From an actinobacterium SCGC AAA015-D07 (GTDB lineage Bacteria; Actinomycetota; Acidimicrobiia; Actinomarinales; Actinomarinaceae), in assembly GCA_000384495.1 (NCBI GenBank), contig ARQR01000012.1, forward strand, positions 1 to 15,769: 15,769 bases of DNA, read 5' to 3'. Below are positions 1 to 6,413 of this stretch, in pieces. The translations under genes and the position numbers were made by a program. The notes below the pieces were generated by a model. The model searched no databases. It saw nothing but the letters and a program-made list of their open reading frames with translations, and was not told where the DNA came from. Numbering within the stretch: the first letter of the stretch is position 1; the number at the start of each line of letters is the position of its first letter.

Positions 1-165
1 TGCATTTTCTACTGCAAATGTGAACTCACATCCATCAAGATCTGGTAAACCATTTTCACCAGTTGTAATTTCTACTTCATCACAAGGAACTGCCGCACTA
101 GAACATGCGGATGCAACCATTGCTAAAGCAAAAAATAAAATTAACGAAGAAAAAGATATTATTTT
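1..165 (-). CDS. N-terminal fragment of a solute-binding lipoprotein (ABC transporter, family 3-like), cut by window edge and lacking a start
   Basis: Read on the minus strand from about 165 down to 1, an open frame gives a typical lipoprotein signal peptide: Lys-Ile-Ile, a hydrophobic stretch (LILFFALAMVA) and a lipobox ASAC with the lipidated Cys at 105-103. A Ser/Ala linker follows, then GLPDLDGCEFTFAVENA, which resembles the first beta strand of family-3 extracellular solute-binding proteins (pattern PDLxGRExTxAVENAY). In that family the lipoprotein is anchored outside the membrane and delivers amino acids or similar solutes to an ABC permease. No ATG, GTG or TTG lies in frame just before the Lys codon (165-163). 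The expected start therefore seems lost where this sequence meets tsf. The fragment overlaps the plus-strand tsf frame, and only one of the two can be real in the shared part. Lipoprotein nature is fairly clear; the family assignment is from memory of the motif. Confidence 0.55.
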
Positions 166-385
166 AAAACAATCTGAAAACGAGGGTAAGCCAAAAGAAG
201 TTATGGAAAAAATAGTAGAAGGTAAAATTTCATCCTTTTACAGTGACACTGTTTTAAATGAACAAATATTTGTAAACCCTGAAATTTATGAAGGAAAAGT
301 TGGGGTAATGATTGAAGAAATGTCAGGTAAATTAGGTGAAAGAATTTACATTAAGAAATTTTCTCATCTAGAGGTGGGCAAATAA
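2..385 (+). CDS. tsf: Elongation factor Ts, C-terminal part (5' portion missing or chimeric)
   Basis: EF-Ts is the cytosolic nucleotide exchange factor that regenerates EF-Tu-GTP. The end of this frame is clearly its C-terminal domain: ILKQSENEGKP, EKIVEGKISSFY, LNEQIFVNP and a final IKKFSHLEVGK all fit the family (compare NEGKPxxIxEKIxEGRLxKFY, LLEQPFVKD, VRRFxRFEVG). The frame stays open to the left edge, but residues encoded before about 145 do not resemble EF-Ts. The CETDFVA motif expected some 50 residues before NEGKP is absent, and the same DNA reads as a lipoprotein on the other strand. I therefore trust only about 145-385 as tsf. It is the first gene of a plus-strand block, 3 bases before pyrH, whose Shine-Dalgarno-like GAGGTGG (371-377) lies inside the tsf end. 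rpsB, its usual upstream partner, is outside the window. Confidence 0.8.
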   Translation, partial: AFSTANVNSHPSRSGKPFSPVVISTSSQGTAALEHADATIAKAKNKINEEKDIILKQSENEGKPKEVMEKIVEGKISSFYSDTVLNEQIFVNPEIYEGKVGVMIEEMSGKLGERIYIKKFSHLEVGK

Positions 386-388
386 AAC

Positions 389-1090
389 ATGTCCAGAGTT
401 TTACTTAAACTTTCTGGAGAATCATTTGCAGATCAAGATACTAATTTTGGTATTGAATCCAATACACTAACTAGAATTGCTGATGAAATTTCAAAGGCTA
501 GTGAAACAGGTGTCCAAATTGGAATTGTTGTAGGCGGAGGAAACTTTTTTAGAGGAGTAAGCGAATCTGCGAAAAACATGGCTCAAGCAAATGCTGATTA
601 CATGGGTATGCTTGCTACTGTAATTAACGCAATTGCCCTTAAGGATGCACTAGATAAAAATGGAACAAATACCAGAGTTCAATCTGCAATCACAATGACC
701 TCTGTTGCAGAGCCATACATAAGATTGCGAGCAATTAGACACCTTGAAAAGGGTAGGGTTGTTATTTTTGCAGCTGGTACAGGTAATCCTTATTTTACAA
801 CTGACACAGCCGCATCTTTGAGAGCAGCAGAAATTGAAGCTGAAATAGTTCTCAAATCAACTCGAGTTGATGGCGTTTATAGTGATGATCCTGAAAAAAA
901 CTCTTCTGCTGAACTTTATGGGCAACTTACATATAAAGAAGTATTAGATAATAAACTTTCAGTAATGGACTTAACTGCAATAACATTATGTGAGGAAAAT
1001 AACATGCCTATAAGAGTCTTTGATGGCACAAAGGATGGAAATATTTTTAAAGTCTTACAGGGTGAAAAAATGGGAACAATCATTTCGTAA
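389..1090 (+). CDS. pyrH: Uridylate (UMP) kinase
   Basis: Converts UMP to UDP with ATP in pyrimidine nucleotide synthesis; bacterial PyrH is a cytosolic homohexamer of the amino-acid kinase fold, unlike eukaryotic UMP/CMP kinase. The 233-residue protein is close to the usual 235-245. It shows the N-terminal KLSGE (7-11), the glycine loop GGGNFFRG (49-56), the [11 protein letters not shown] helix (70-80), [16 protein letters not shown] (127-142), which lines the substrate and nucleotide sites, and [13 protein letters not shown] (156-168). The start at 389 is preceded by GAGGTGG at 371-377, inside the end of tsf. It sits between tsf and frr, the standard order in many bacteria. The frr start follows after 2 bases, so the three genes are almost certainly co-transcribed and translationally coupled. 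Nothing is unusual. Confidence 0.97.
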   Translation: MSRVLLKLSGESFADQDTNFGIESNTLTRIADEISKASETGVQIGIVVGGGNFFRGVSESAKNMAQANADYMGMLATVINAIALKDALDKNGTNTRVQSAITMTSVAEPYIRLRAIRHLEKGRVVIFAAGTGNPYFTTDTAASLRAAEIEAEIVLKSTRVDGVYSDDPEKNSSAELYGQLTYKEVLDNKLSVMDLTAITLCEENNMPIRVFDGTKDGNIFKVLQGEKMGTIIS

Positions 1091-1092
1091 TT

Positions 1093-1644
1093 ATGGCAGA
1101 TAATATCATTTCAGAAGTTGAGCTAGAGATGGGTATCTCCATTGAGCATCTTATTGATGAGTTTGGAAAAATTAGAACTGGAAGAGCTAATCCAAGTTTA
1201 GTTACTGGCATACAGGTCGAGTATTATGGTGTAAAAACACCTCTTCAACAACTAGCATCTGTAAGCGTTCCCGATCCTAGACTGCTTGTAGTACAACCAT
1301 TCGATAAAAACTCATTTGAAGAGATTGAGAAAGCTATTCAAAATGCAGATATAGGATTAAATCCTGCAACTGATGGAGATATCATAAGGATTCCTATACC
1401 TGCCTTGTCTGAGGAAAGAAGGAAAGAATTAACTAAAGTAGCTTCAAAGGCTGCAGAGGATACAAAAGTTTCTATTAGATCACATAGAAGAACAGGAATT
1501 GACCAGCTTTCAAAGTTAAAAGATGATTTACCAGCTGATGATTTGAAAAGATATGAAGCTCAGATACAAGACCTAACAGATAAGTTTGTCCAGAAAATTG
1601 ATGAACTTTACAAAATAAAAGAAAATGAGTTACTCGAAGTTTAA
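1093..1644 (+). CDS. frr: Ribosome recycling factor
   Basis: RRF acts with EF-G to split post-termination ribosomes and release mRNA and tRNA. The length of 183 residues is typical (about 185). Diagnostic segments are GKIRTGRANPSL (25-36) near the N-terminus, VSVPDPRLLVVQPFDK (57-72) and DIGLNPATDGDIIRIPIPAL (86-105), forming the small domain II with its hinges, then the helix carrying the ribosome-contacting arginines RSHRR (129-133). The long N- and C-terminal helices of the three-helix bundle are intact. The ATG lies 2 bases after the pyrH stop with no clear Shine-Dalgarno sequence, so initiation probably depends on coupling to pyrH. The last 20 bases overlap cdsA in another frame. A complete, ordinary RRF. 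Confidence 0.97.
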   Translation: MADNIISEVELEMGISIEHLIDEFGKIRTGRANPSLVTGIQVEYYGVKTPLQQLASVSVPDPRLLVVQPFDKNSFEEIEKAIQNADIGLNPATDGDIIRIPIPALSEERRKELTKVASKAAEDTKVSIRSHRRTGIDQLSKLKDDLPADDLKRYEAQIQDLTDKFVQKIDELYKIKENELLEV

Positions 1645-2530
1645 ATTCTTTTTTTCTTCAGATGAAGAAGGAACATTTTGGCCTGGTGTTGTTGAACTGC
1701 CGGTAGATAATGAGGTATCTAGTGTTGAGCCTGGTAATGATGAAAACAAAAATCAGCGAATCATCACAGGTGTAATATTATTTGCAATTCTCTCATTATT
1801 TTTTATATCTAAGCTAAGTGCTTTTATCTTGTTTGTATTAGTCGCTTTCATCGCTGCTAAAGAATGGTTTGACCTTTTTGAATATAGTATTTTCATACCA
1901 TATCCTTTACTTTTATTTTCAGCACTTGCACCATTATTAGTTGTTTATTTTTATGAATTATCAGACATATTTATTCCATATTTTATATTTCCACTTGGAT
2001 TGATAATTTATTTAGGTTTTTATACAAATTTTTCAATTTATGAAAAGTTTGGAAGCGCTATGGTTTTTCATTCATGGTTTTCAATAGGGATTGCATCAAT
2101 AGGGTGGCTTTTAAAATCTCAAGAATTAATTTTCGTTTACCTGTCAATAATTGCAATTGCAATATCTGATATTTTTGCGTATGAAATTGGCAAAAGGTTT
2201 GGTTCTAGAAAACTTGCTGAAAATATATCACCAAATAAAACTGTGGAAGGATTTTTAGCTGGTTTGTTTATTGGAACTTTATTTATGAGCTTTAATATTG
2301 CAATCAATCTAGATAAGAGTTATCTTTCATCAATTTTAGTTTCAATCGTATTTATCTCTTTAGGAGTTGTTGGTGATTTATTTATGTCAAAGATTAAGCG
2401 ATCAATTGATGTTAAAGATTCTGGCACTATATTTCCCGGTCATGGAGGTTTACTTGATAGAATTGATTCTTATTTAATTAGTTTTCCTTATCTTTTAATT
2501 GTTTTACAATTTTTTTATTTAAATCTCTAG
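1625..2530 (+). CDS. cdsA: Phosphatidate cytidylyltransferase (CDP-diglyceride synthase)
   Basis: Makes CDP-diacylglycerol from phosphatidic acid and CTP, the branch point for phospholipids; an integral membrane enzyme. The protein (301 residues) has a hydrophilic N-terminal stretch of about 45 residues rich in Asp/Glu/Asn, then a run of about seven hydrophobic segments. The family signature is matched without a gap at residues 255-281: SKIKR, then KDSG, then FPGHGGLLDRID. NKTVEG (about 204-209) is the other conserved block of the family. The ATG at 1625 overlaps the end of frr by 20 bases and lacks a Shine-Dalgarno sequence. It is the only nearby in-frame ATG (the next is about 145 codons later), so the exact start and the N-terminal tail are the least certain part. 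In many actinobacteria dxr lies between cdsA and the protease gene; here rseP follows after only 16 bases. Confidence 0.94.
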   Translation: MSYSKFKFFFSSDEEGTFWPGVVELPVDNEVSSVEPGNDENKNQRIITGVILFAILSLFFISKLSAFILFVLVAFIAAKEWFDLFEYSIFIPYPLLLFSALAPLLVVYFYELSDIFIPYFIFPLGLIIYLGFYTNFSIYEKFGSAMVFHSWFSIGIASIGWLLKSQELIFVYLSIIAIAISDIFAYEIGKRFGSRKLAENISPNKTVEGFLAGLFIGTLFMSFNIAINLDKSYLSSILVSIVFISLGVVGDLFMSKIKRSIDVKDSGTIFPGHGGLLDRIDSYLISFPYLLIVLQFFYLNL

Positions 2531-2546
2531 GTGAGATAATAAGTAT

Positions 2547-3647
2547 ATGAATGGGATATTGACTATATTAATGCTTACCTTTTTTGTGGTAATGCATGAA
2601 GCAGGACATTATTTTGCGGCTAGATATTCTAAAGTTGCTGTATCTGAGTTTTTTGTTGGTTTTGGCCCAAAAATATTTTCTTTTAAACGAAACGGAACAG
2701 AATATGGTTTAAAAGGGATCCCATTCGGGGGATATGTAAAGATACCCGGTATGGATGAGTCTGAGCAAGTTGAAGGATATGAAGATAGTGAATTGTTTCA
2801 TACTTCAAAATGGACGACAAAACTTTTTATTGCCTCTGCAGGGATAATTGTAAATTTTTTAACAGCCTGGATTATGATATTTGCGATCTTTATTACAAAT
2901 GGAGTTACACAGCCAACCTTGAATATTGAGACAATAGGGGACTCAATCAATCAACAAGATAGTTCTCCATCACAATCAGCTGGTCTAAGACCTGGTGATA
3001 CAATTATTCAATTTAATGGTCAAGATGTTGAGACTTGGGATCAACTAGTTTCGATTATAGAAGTCAATCCGGGTCAAGAAGTCAGTATTAAATATCTTCG
3101 GGGAAACAGTGTTTACCTAACTTCTGCAATTTTAGAAACGCGTAACATCAATGGTTCAGAAATTGGTTATCTTGGAGTCTCACCAGTAATACAACAAACA
3201 GATGTTGGAATTTTAGATGCAGCATTATTTACTACTAGTTTAGAAATTGAAATGACTGTCGCGGCGGTAGATGGAATATTTACTTTACTTAGTCCAGATA
3301 ATATAAGAACACTATTGGGTACTTACTCTGGAGAAATTGTTCCAGACGAGGCTAGACCATTAAGTCCAATAGGCCTTGCCCAGGCCGGAAGTCAAATTGC
3401 TGATAATGGATATATAAATCTTTTCAGCTTACTTGCTTTTGTAAATGTTTTTCTCGCCGTTTTTAATGCAATTCCCTTGATACCTTTAGATGGAGGTCGT
3501 GTTTTATTATCTTTGATTGAGGGAGTAACAGGGAAAAAAATATCAGATAAAAAACTTTACCCTGTTGCAGCTGTTGTAATTTTTGTATTTGTTTTTATTG
3601 GAATAACAGCATTTTATTTAGATATAACACAACCAATTAATTTATGA
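2547..3647 (+). CDS. rseP: RseP/Rip1-type site-2 intramembrane zinc metalloprotease
   Basis: Site-2 proteases cleave transmembrane segments, for example of anti-sigma factors, in regulated intramembrane proteolysis. Seen here (366 residues): the HEAGH zinc/catalytic motif at 17-21 in the first transmembrane segment, the following FFVGFGPK and GIPFGGYVKIPGM blocks (35-42, 58-69), a hydrophobic segment near 93-118, one PDZ domain at about 140-195 (SAGLRPGDTIIQFNGQDV), and the second active-site motif NAIPLIPLDGGR (307-318), whose Asp315 is the third zinc ligand. A last hydrophobic helix lies near 338-357. The start at 2547 is supported by AGGTGAGA at 2529-2536, ten bases upstream. The single PDZ is as in actinobacterial Rip1; E. 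coli RseP has two. The stop overlaps the ispG start (ATGATG), matching the rip1-ispG order of actinobacteria. The substrate cannot be told from the sequence. Confidence 0.95.
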   Translation: MNGILTILMLTFFVVMHEAGHYFAARYSKVAVSEFFVGFGPKIFSFKRNGTEYGLKGIPFGGYVKIPGMDESEQVEGYEDSELFHTSKWTTKLFIASAGIIVNFLTAWIMIFAIFITNGVTQPTLNIETIGDSINQQDSSPSQSAGLRPGDTIIQFNGQDVETWDQLVSIIEVNPGQEVSIKYLRGNSVYLTSAILETRNINGSEIGYLGVSPVIQQTDVGILDAALFTTSLEIEMTVAAVDGIFTLLSPDNIRTLLGTYSGEIVPDEARPLSPIGLAQAGSQIADNGYINLFSLLAFVNVFLAVFNAIPLIPLDGGRVLLSLIEGVTGKKISDKKLYPVAAVVIFVFVFIGITAFYLDITQPINL

Positions 3648-4864
3648 TGTTCAACAGAAGAAAAACTTCACAAATTCAAGTAGGTAAAGTTGGAGTTGGT
3701 TCTAATTTCCCCATATCAGTGCAGTCGATGACAACTACTAAGACTAGAGATGTAGACGGGACACTTGCACAAATTTATGAAATTGCCTCAAATGGAGCTG
3801 ACATTGTCAGAGTTACGTGCAATGAGGTTGAAGCTGCTGAAGGTCTTGTTGAGATTACCCAAAGAAGCCCAGTCCCTATTATTGCTGACATACATTTTCA
3901 GTATAAGTTAGCACTTGCTGCAATTGATGCAGGTGTAGATGGTCTTAGACTTAATCCTGGAAACATTAGAAAAGAATCGCAGATTAAAGAAGTAGCGAAA
4001 GCTGCATTAAGTGCAAACATCCCAATACGAATTGGGGTAAATGGTGGATCACTTGATAAAGATTTGCTTGAAAAATATGGAGACGCTACTCCTGAAGCTT
4101 TGGTTGAATCAGCTATGACAGAATTAAAGTATCTTGAGGATGTTGATTTCTTTAATATAAAGATTTCTGTAAAACATTCAAATGTACCTCTAATGATTGA
4201 GTCATACAGATTGCTTGCAGAGAAAGTTGAATACCCTTTACATTTAGGGGTAACCGAAGCAGGCCCACTTCCAGGAGGACTTATAAAGTCCACAGCGGGT
4301 ATTTCAACATTATTAAATGAAGGGATTGGAGATACAATAAGGTATTCATTAACCGCCGATCCTATAGAAGAAGCTAAAAGTGGTAGACAGTTACTCGAAT
4401 ATTTAGGACTCAGAGAGAGAAATTCTCTTGATTTGATTGCATGTCCAAGCTGCGGTAGGGCAGAAGTTGATGTTATTAAAGTTGCTGAAGAAGCACAGGA
4501 GGTATTGAATAAAGAAGATATACCCCTTCAGGTTGCTGTTATGGGTTGTGTAGTTAATGGACCCGGAGAGGCTAGATCAGCAGATCTTGGTATTGCTGCA
4601 GGAAAAAATAAGGGCCATTTGTTTATACGCGGTGAGGTTGTGAGAGTTGTAAATGAAAAAGACATGGTTAATTCTTTACTGGATGAAGCCCGTTTGATTG
4701 TAGAAGAAGGAATCGAATCAAGATTGGCAGCTGCAGATGATAATGCAGCAGAACTAGCTCAAAAAGATGTTGAAGATTTATTAAACTCTCAAGGTGATAT
4801 AAATAACTTTACGGAGAGAAAAAAATCAGTTGTTGAGATTACTTCAAAACAAGATAATGATTAG
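3644..4864 (+). CDS. ispG: 4-hydroxy-3-methylbut-2-en-1-yl diphosphate synthase (IspG/GcpE)
   Basis: Penultimate enzyme of the MEP isoprenoid pathway: an Fe-S protein that reduces methylerythritol cyclodiphosphate to HMBPP in the cytosol. The 406 residues show the TIM-barrel part (ISVQSMTTTKTRDVDGT 24-40, VRVTCNEVEAA 56-66, ADIHFQYKLAL 81-91, GLRLNPGNI 100-108) and the C-terminal cluster domain. The [4Fe-4S] ligands are visible as C267-P-S-C270 and C302, with E309 in NGPGEA as the fourth ligand, equivalent to E. coli C270/C273/C305/E312. About 40 polar, acidic residues (from about 366) extend beyond the conserved core. The start overlaps the rseP stop by four bases; ATG 3644 and ATG 3647 are adjacent, so either may be used. 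Its presence shows use of the MEP route, although dxr is not in this cluster. Confidence 0.97.
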   Translation: MMFNRRKTSQIQVGKVGVGSNFPISVQSMTTTKTRDVDGTLAQIYEIASNGADIVRVTCNEVEAAEGLVEITQRSPVPIIADIHFQYKLALAAIDAGVDGLRLNPGNIRKESQIKEVAKAALSANIPIRIGVNGGSLDKDLLEKYGDATPEALVESAMTELKYLEDVDFFNIKISVKHSNVPLMIESYRLLAEKVEYPLHLGVTEAGPLPGGLIKSTAGISTLLNEGIGDTIRYSLTADPIEEAKSGRQLLEYLGLRERNSLDLIACPSCGRAEVDVIKVAEEAQEVLNKEDIPLQVAVMGCVVNGPGEARSADLGIAAGKNKGHLFIRGEVVRVVNEKDMVNSLLDEARLIVEEGIESRLAAADDNAAELAQKDVEDLLNSQGDINNFTERKKSVVEITSKQDND

Positions 4865-4873
4865 TTAACGTAA

Positions 4874-4879
4874 TAGAAT
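4874..4879 (+). promoter_or_regulatory. Candidate -10 element for a leaderless proS transcript
   Basis: TAGAAT fits the actinobacterial -10 consensus TANNNT. Its last base is exactly seven bases before the A of the proS ATG, so transcription would begin on the start codon. There is no Shine-Dalgarno sequence in the 21-base gap after ispG, which fits leaderless initiation. No convincing -35 is visible. This is inference from spacing and consensus only; read-through from ispG could equally serve proS. Confidence 0.35.
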
Positions 4880-4885
4880 ATACCT

Positions 4886-6310
4886 ATGGTAAAAAAACTG
4901 ACCCCCATGTCTGAAGATTTTAATCAATGGTATACCGAAATCGTACAACTAGCTGATCTTGCCGATTATTCACCTGTAAAAGGAACTATGGTCATTAAGC
5001 CTTATGGCTATGCGATATGGGAAAATATACAGTCCTACTTAGATAAAAGATTTAAAGAGACAGGTCATAAAAATGCTTATTTTCCAATGTTTATACCCAA
5101 ATCATTTATAGAAAAAGAAGCTGAACATGTTGAAGGGTTTTCTCCAGAGTTAGCAACTGTTACACATGCTGGTGGTAAAGAATTAGAGGAACCATTAATT
5201 GTTAGACCTACTTCTGAAACGATAATTAACCATATGTTCGCAAAGTGGATATCAAGCCATAGAGATCTACCTATGCTTATAAATCAATGGTCAAATGTCG
5301 TCAGATGGGAAATGAGAACAAGACTATTTTTAAGGACATCAGAATTTCTATGGCAAGAGGGGCACACTGCTCATGCAACAATTGATGAAGCTAAAGAAGA
5401 AGCATTAAAAATGCTAGATATATATGAAGAGTTCGCAAAACAAGCAGCAGCTGTATCTGTTATCAAAGGGACAAAGTCAGATATAGAAAAGTTTGCAGGC
5501 GCTACAACAACATATTCAATTGAAGCAATGATGAATGACATGAAAGCACTTCAAGCAGGAACCTCTCATGAATTAGGACAAAACTTTTCAAAAGCATTTG
5601 ATATTACATTTTCTGATGAGAATAATGAATTACAACATCCGTATCAAACTAGTTGGGGAGTGAGCACAAGATTGGTAGGTATGATAATCATGGCTCATGG
5701 AGATGATAAAGGTTTAAAACTTCCACCTAAATTGGCTCCTCATCAAATAGTCATCGTTCCGATAATCCCAAATGACAAAGATAAAGATTCAGTAATGAAA
5801 GTTGTTAATCAATTAAACGACTCTCTTAGTGAATTTAGAGTAATCATTGATGATAGATCAGAAGTTTCACCAGGTTTTAAATTTAATGAGTGGGAACAGA
5901 AAGGGGTTCCATTGAGAGTTGAGGTAGGACCTAAAGATATAGAAAGAAATACAATTCTTGTTTCAAGAAGAGATGATGAGTCCAAAAATTCATACCCTAT
6001 GGATGACGTTCAAAATACCTTAAAAAAACTTCTTGATGAAATTCAAGACAACTTATATAAAAATTCTGAAAATACTCTTAAAGAAAATACGACTCATGTT
6101 GAATCTTTTAACGAATTAATAGAAGTATTAAACAGTAAGAAAGGTTTTGTATCTTGTTTTTGGAAGGAAAATAAGGGAGATGAATTAAAAATTAAAGAAG
6201 AGACTAGCGCAACCCTTAGATGTTATCCATTAGAAAATACTGATTCTGAAAAAGCAGTTAATTCTGATTCTGAAAATGGTAATTTCGCTATATTTTCTAA
6301 AGCTTATTAA
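4886..6310 (+). CDS. proS: Prolyl-tRNA synthetase, archaeal/eukaryotic type
   Basis: Charges tRNA-Pro with proline. This is the short, eukaryote/archaeon-like form (474 residues) without the editing insertion between motifs 2 and 3 found in the long bacterial ProRS. Class II features are clear: YFPMFIPKS (65-73, motif 1 region), RPTSET (107-112), motif 2 RTSEFLWQEGHTAH (150-163) and motif 3 around TSWGVSTRLVGMIIMAHGDD (255-274). The anticodon-binding domain (about 285-385) follows, then a C-terminal domain ending in the family's typical Ala-Tyr. That last domain usually binds zinc through four cysteines; here only C424 and C446 remain, neither in a CxxC pair, and the usual cysteine-pair region (about 450-463) is a Ser/Asp/Glu/Asn stretch encoded by an imperfect 24-base direct repeat (TGATTCTGAAAA at 6241 and 6265). 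The gene closes the first block and is followed by an intrinsic terminator. Confidence 0.95.
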   Translation: MVKKLTPMSEDFNQWYTEIVQLADLADYSPVKGTMVIKPYGYAIWENIQSYLDKRFKETGHKNAYFPMFIPKSFIEKEAEHVEGFSPELATVTHAGGKELEEPLIVRPTSETIINHMFAKWISSHRDLPMLINQWSNVVRWEMRTRLFLRTSEFLWQEGHTAHATIDEAKEEALKMLDIYEEFAKQAAAVSVIKGTKSDIEKFAGATTTYSIEAMMNDMKALQAGTSHELGQNFSKAFDITFSDENNELQHPYQTSWGVSTRLVGMIIMAHGDDKGLKLPPKLAPHQIVIVPIIPNDKDKDSVMKVVNQLNDSLSEFRVIIDDRSEVSPGFKFNEWEQKGVPLRVEVGPKDIERNTILVSRRDDESKNSYPMDDVQNTLKKLLDEIQDNLYKNSENTLKENTTHVESFNELIEVLNSKKGFVSCFWKENKGDELKIKEETSATLRCYPLENTDSEKAVNSDSENGNFAIFSKAY

Positions 6311-6316
6311 AAATTC

Positions 6317-6354
6317 TTTATCTTAAATCAGATTTAAGTTAATATTAAATTAAC
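6317..6354 (+). promoter_or_regulatory. AT-rich palindromic region, possible promoter/operator of rimP-nusA-infB
   Basis: Between the proS stop and the terminator lie two inverted repeats. One is a perfect 8-bp palindrome with one central base (CTTAAATC at 6322-6329, GATTTAAG at 6331-6338); the next is GTTAAT at 6338-6343 with ATTAAC at 6349-6354. TAATAT (6340-6345) fits a -10 element, with a weak TTTATC (6317-6322) 17 bases upstream, so the first palindrome would fill the spacer as an operator would. The palindromes are seen directly. Promoter and operator roles are inference; such symmetry is easier to get by chance in AT-rich DNA. Confidence 0.35.
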
Positions 6355-6370
6355 AACTTAACTACAAAAT

Positions 6371-6395
6371 AGTGGGTTCAAAGCCCACTTTTTTT
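6371..6395 (+). terminator. Intrinsic (Rho-independent) terminator or attenuator between proS and rimP
   Basis: AGTGGGTT (6371-6378), loop CAA, AGCCCACT (6382-6389), followed directly by seven T (6389-6395). The stem has eight pairs, one a G-T wobble, with a G+C-rich core: the clearest terminator in the window. It ends the tsf-to-proS block. Only 18 bases separate its T-run from the rimP start codon, so any transcript carrying rimP with a normal leader must pass through it. That makes it a candidate attenuator as well as a terminator. Confidence 0.85.
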
Positions 6396-6401
6396 ATGAA
6401 T

Positions 6402-6411
6402 GGAGGTGATC
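6402..6411 (+). promoter_or_regulatory. Perfect Shine-Dalgarno sequence of rimP
   Basis: GGAGGTGATC is complementary over ten bases to the conserved 3' end of 16S rRNA (GATCACCTCC). The GGAGG core ends seven bases before GTG 6414, ideal spacing. It lies downstream of the in-frame ATG at 6396 and of GTG 6372 inside the terminator, so it selects GTG 6414 as the start. It is the strongest ribosome binding site in the window. Confidence 0.85.
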
Positions 6412-6413
6412 AA

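Noticed and set aside
3898..4293. 131-codon open frame on the minus strand inside ispG.
   Set aside because: The plus strand carries intact IspG motifs throughout; the antisense product is low-complexity Ser/Ala/Pro without family features.
6372..6388. GTGGGTTCAAAGCCCAC looks like a tRNA T-arm with loop TTCAAAG.
   Set aside because: No acceptor stem, anticodon arm or CCA end can be built around it, loop position 60 is G, and it is followed at once by a T-run; it is a terminator hairpin.
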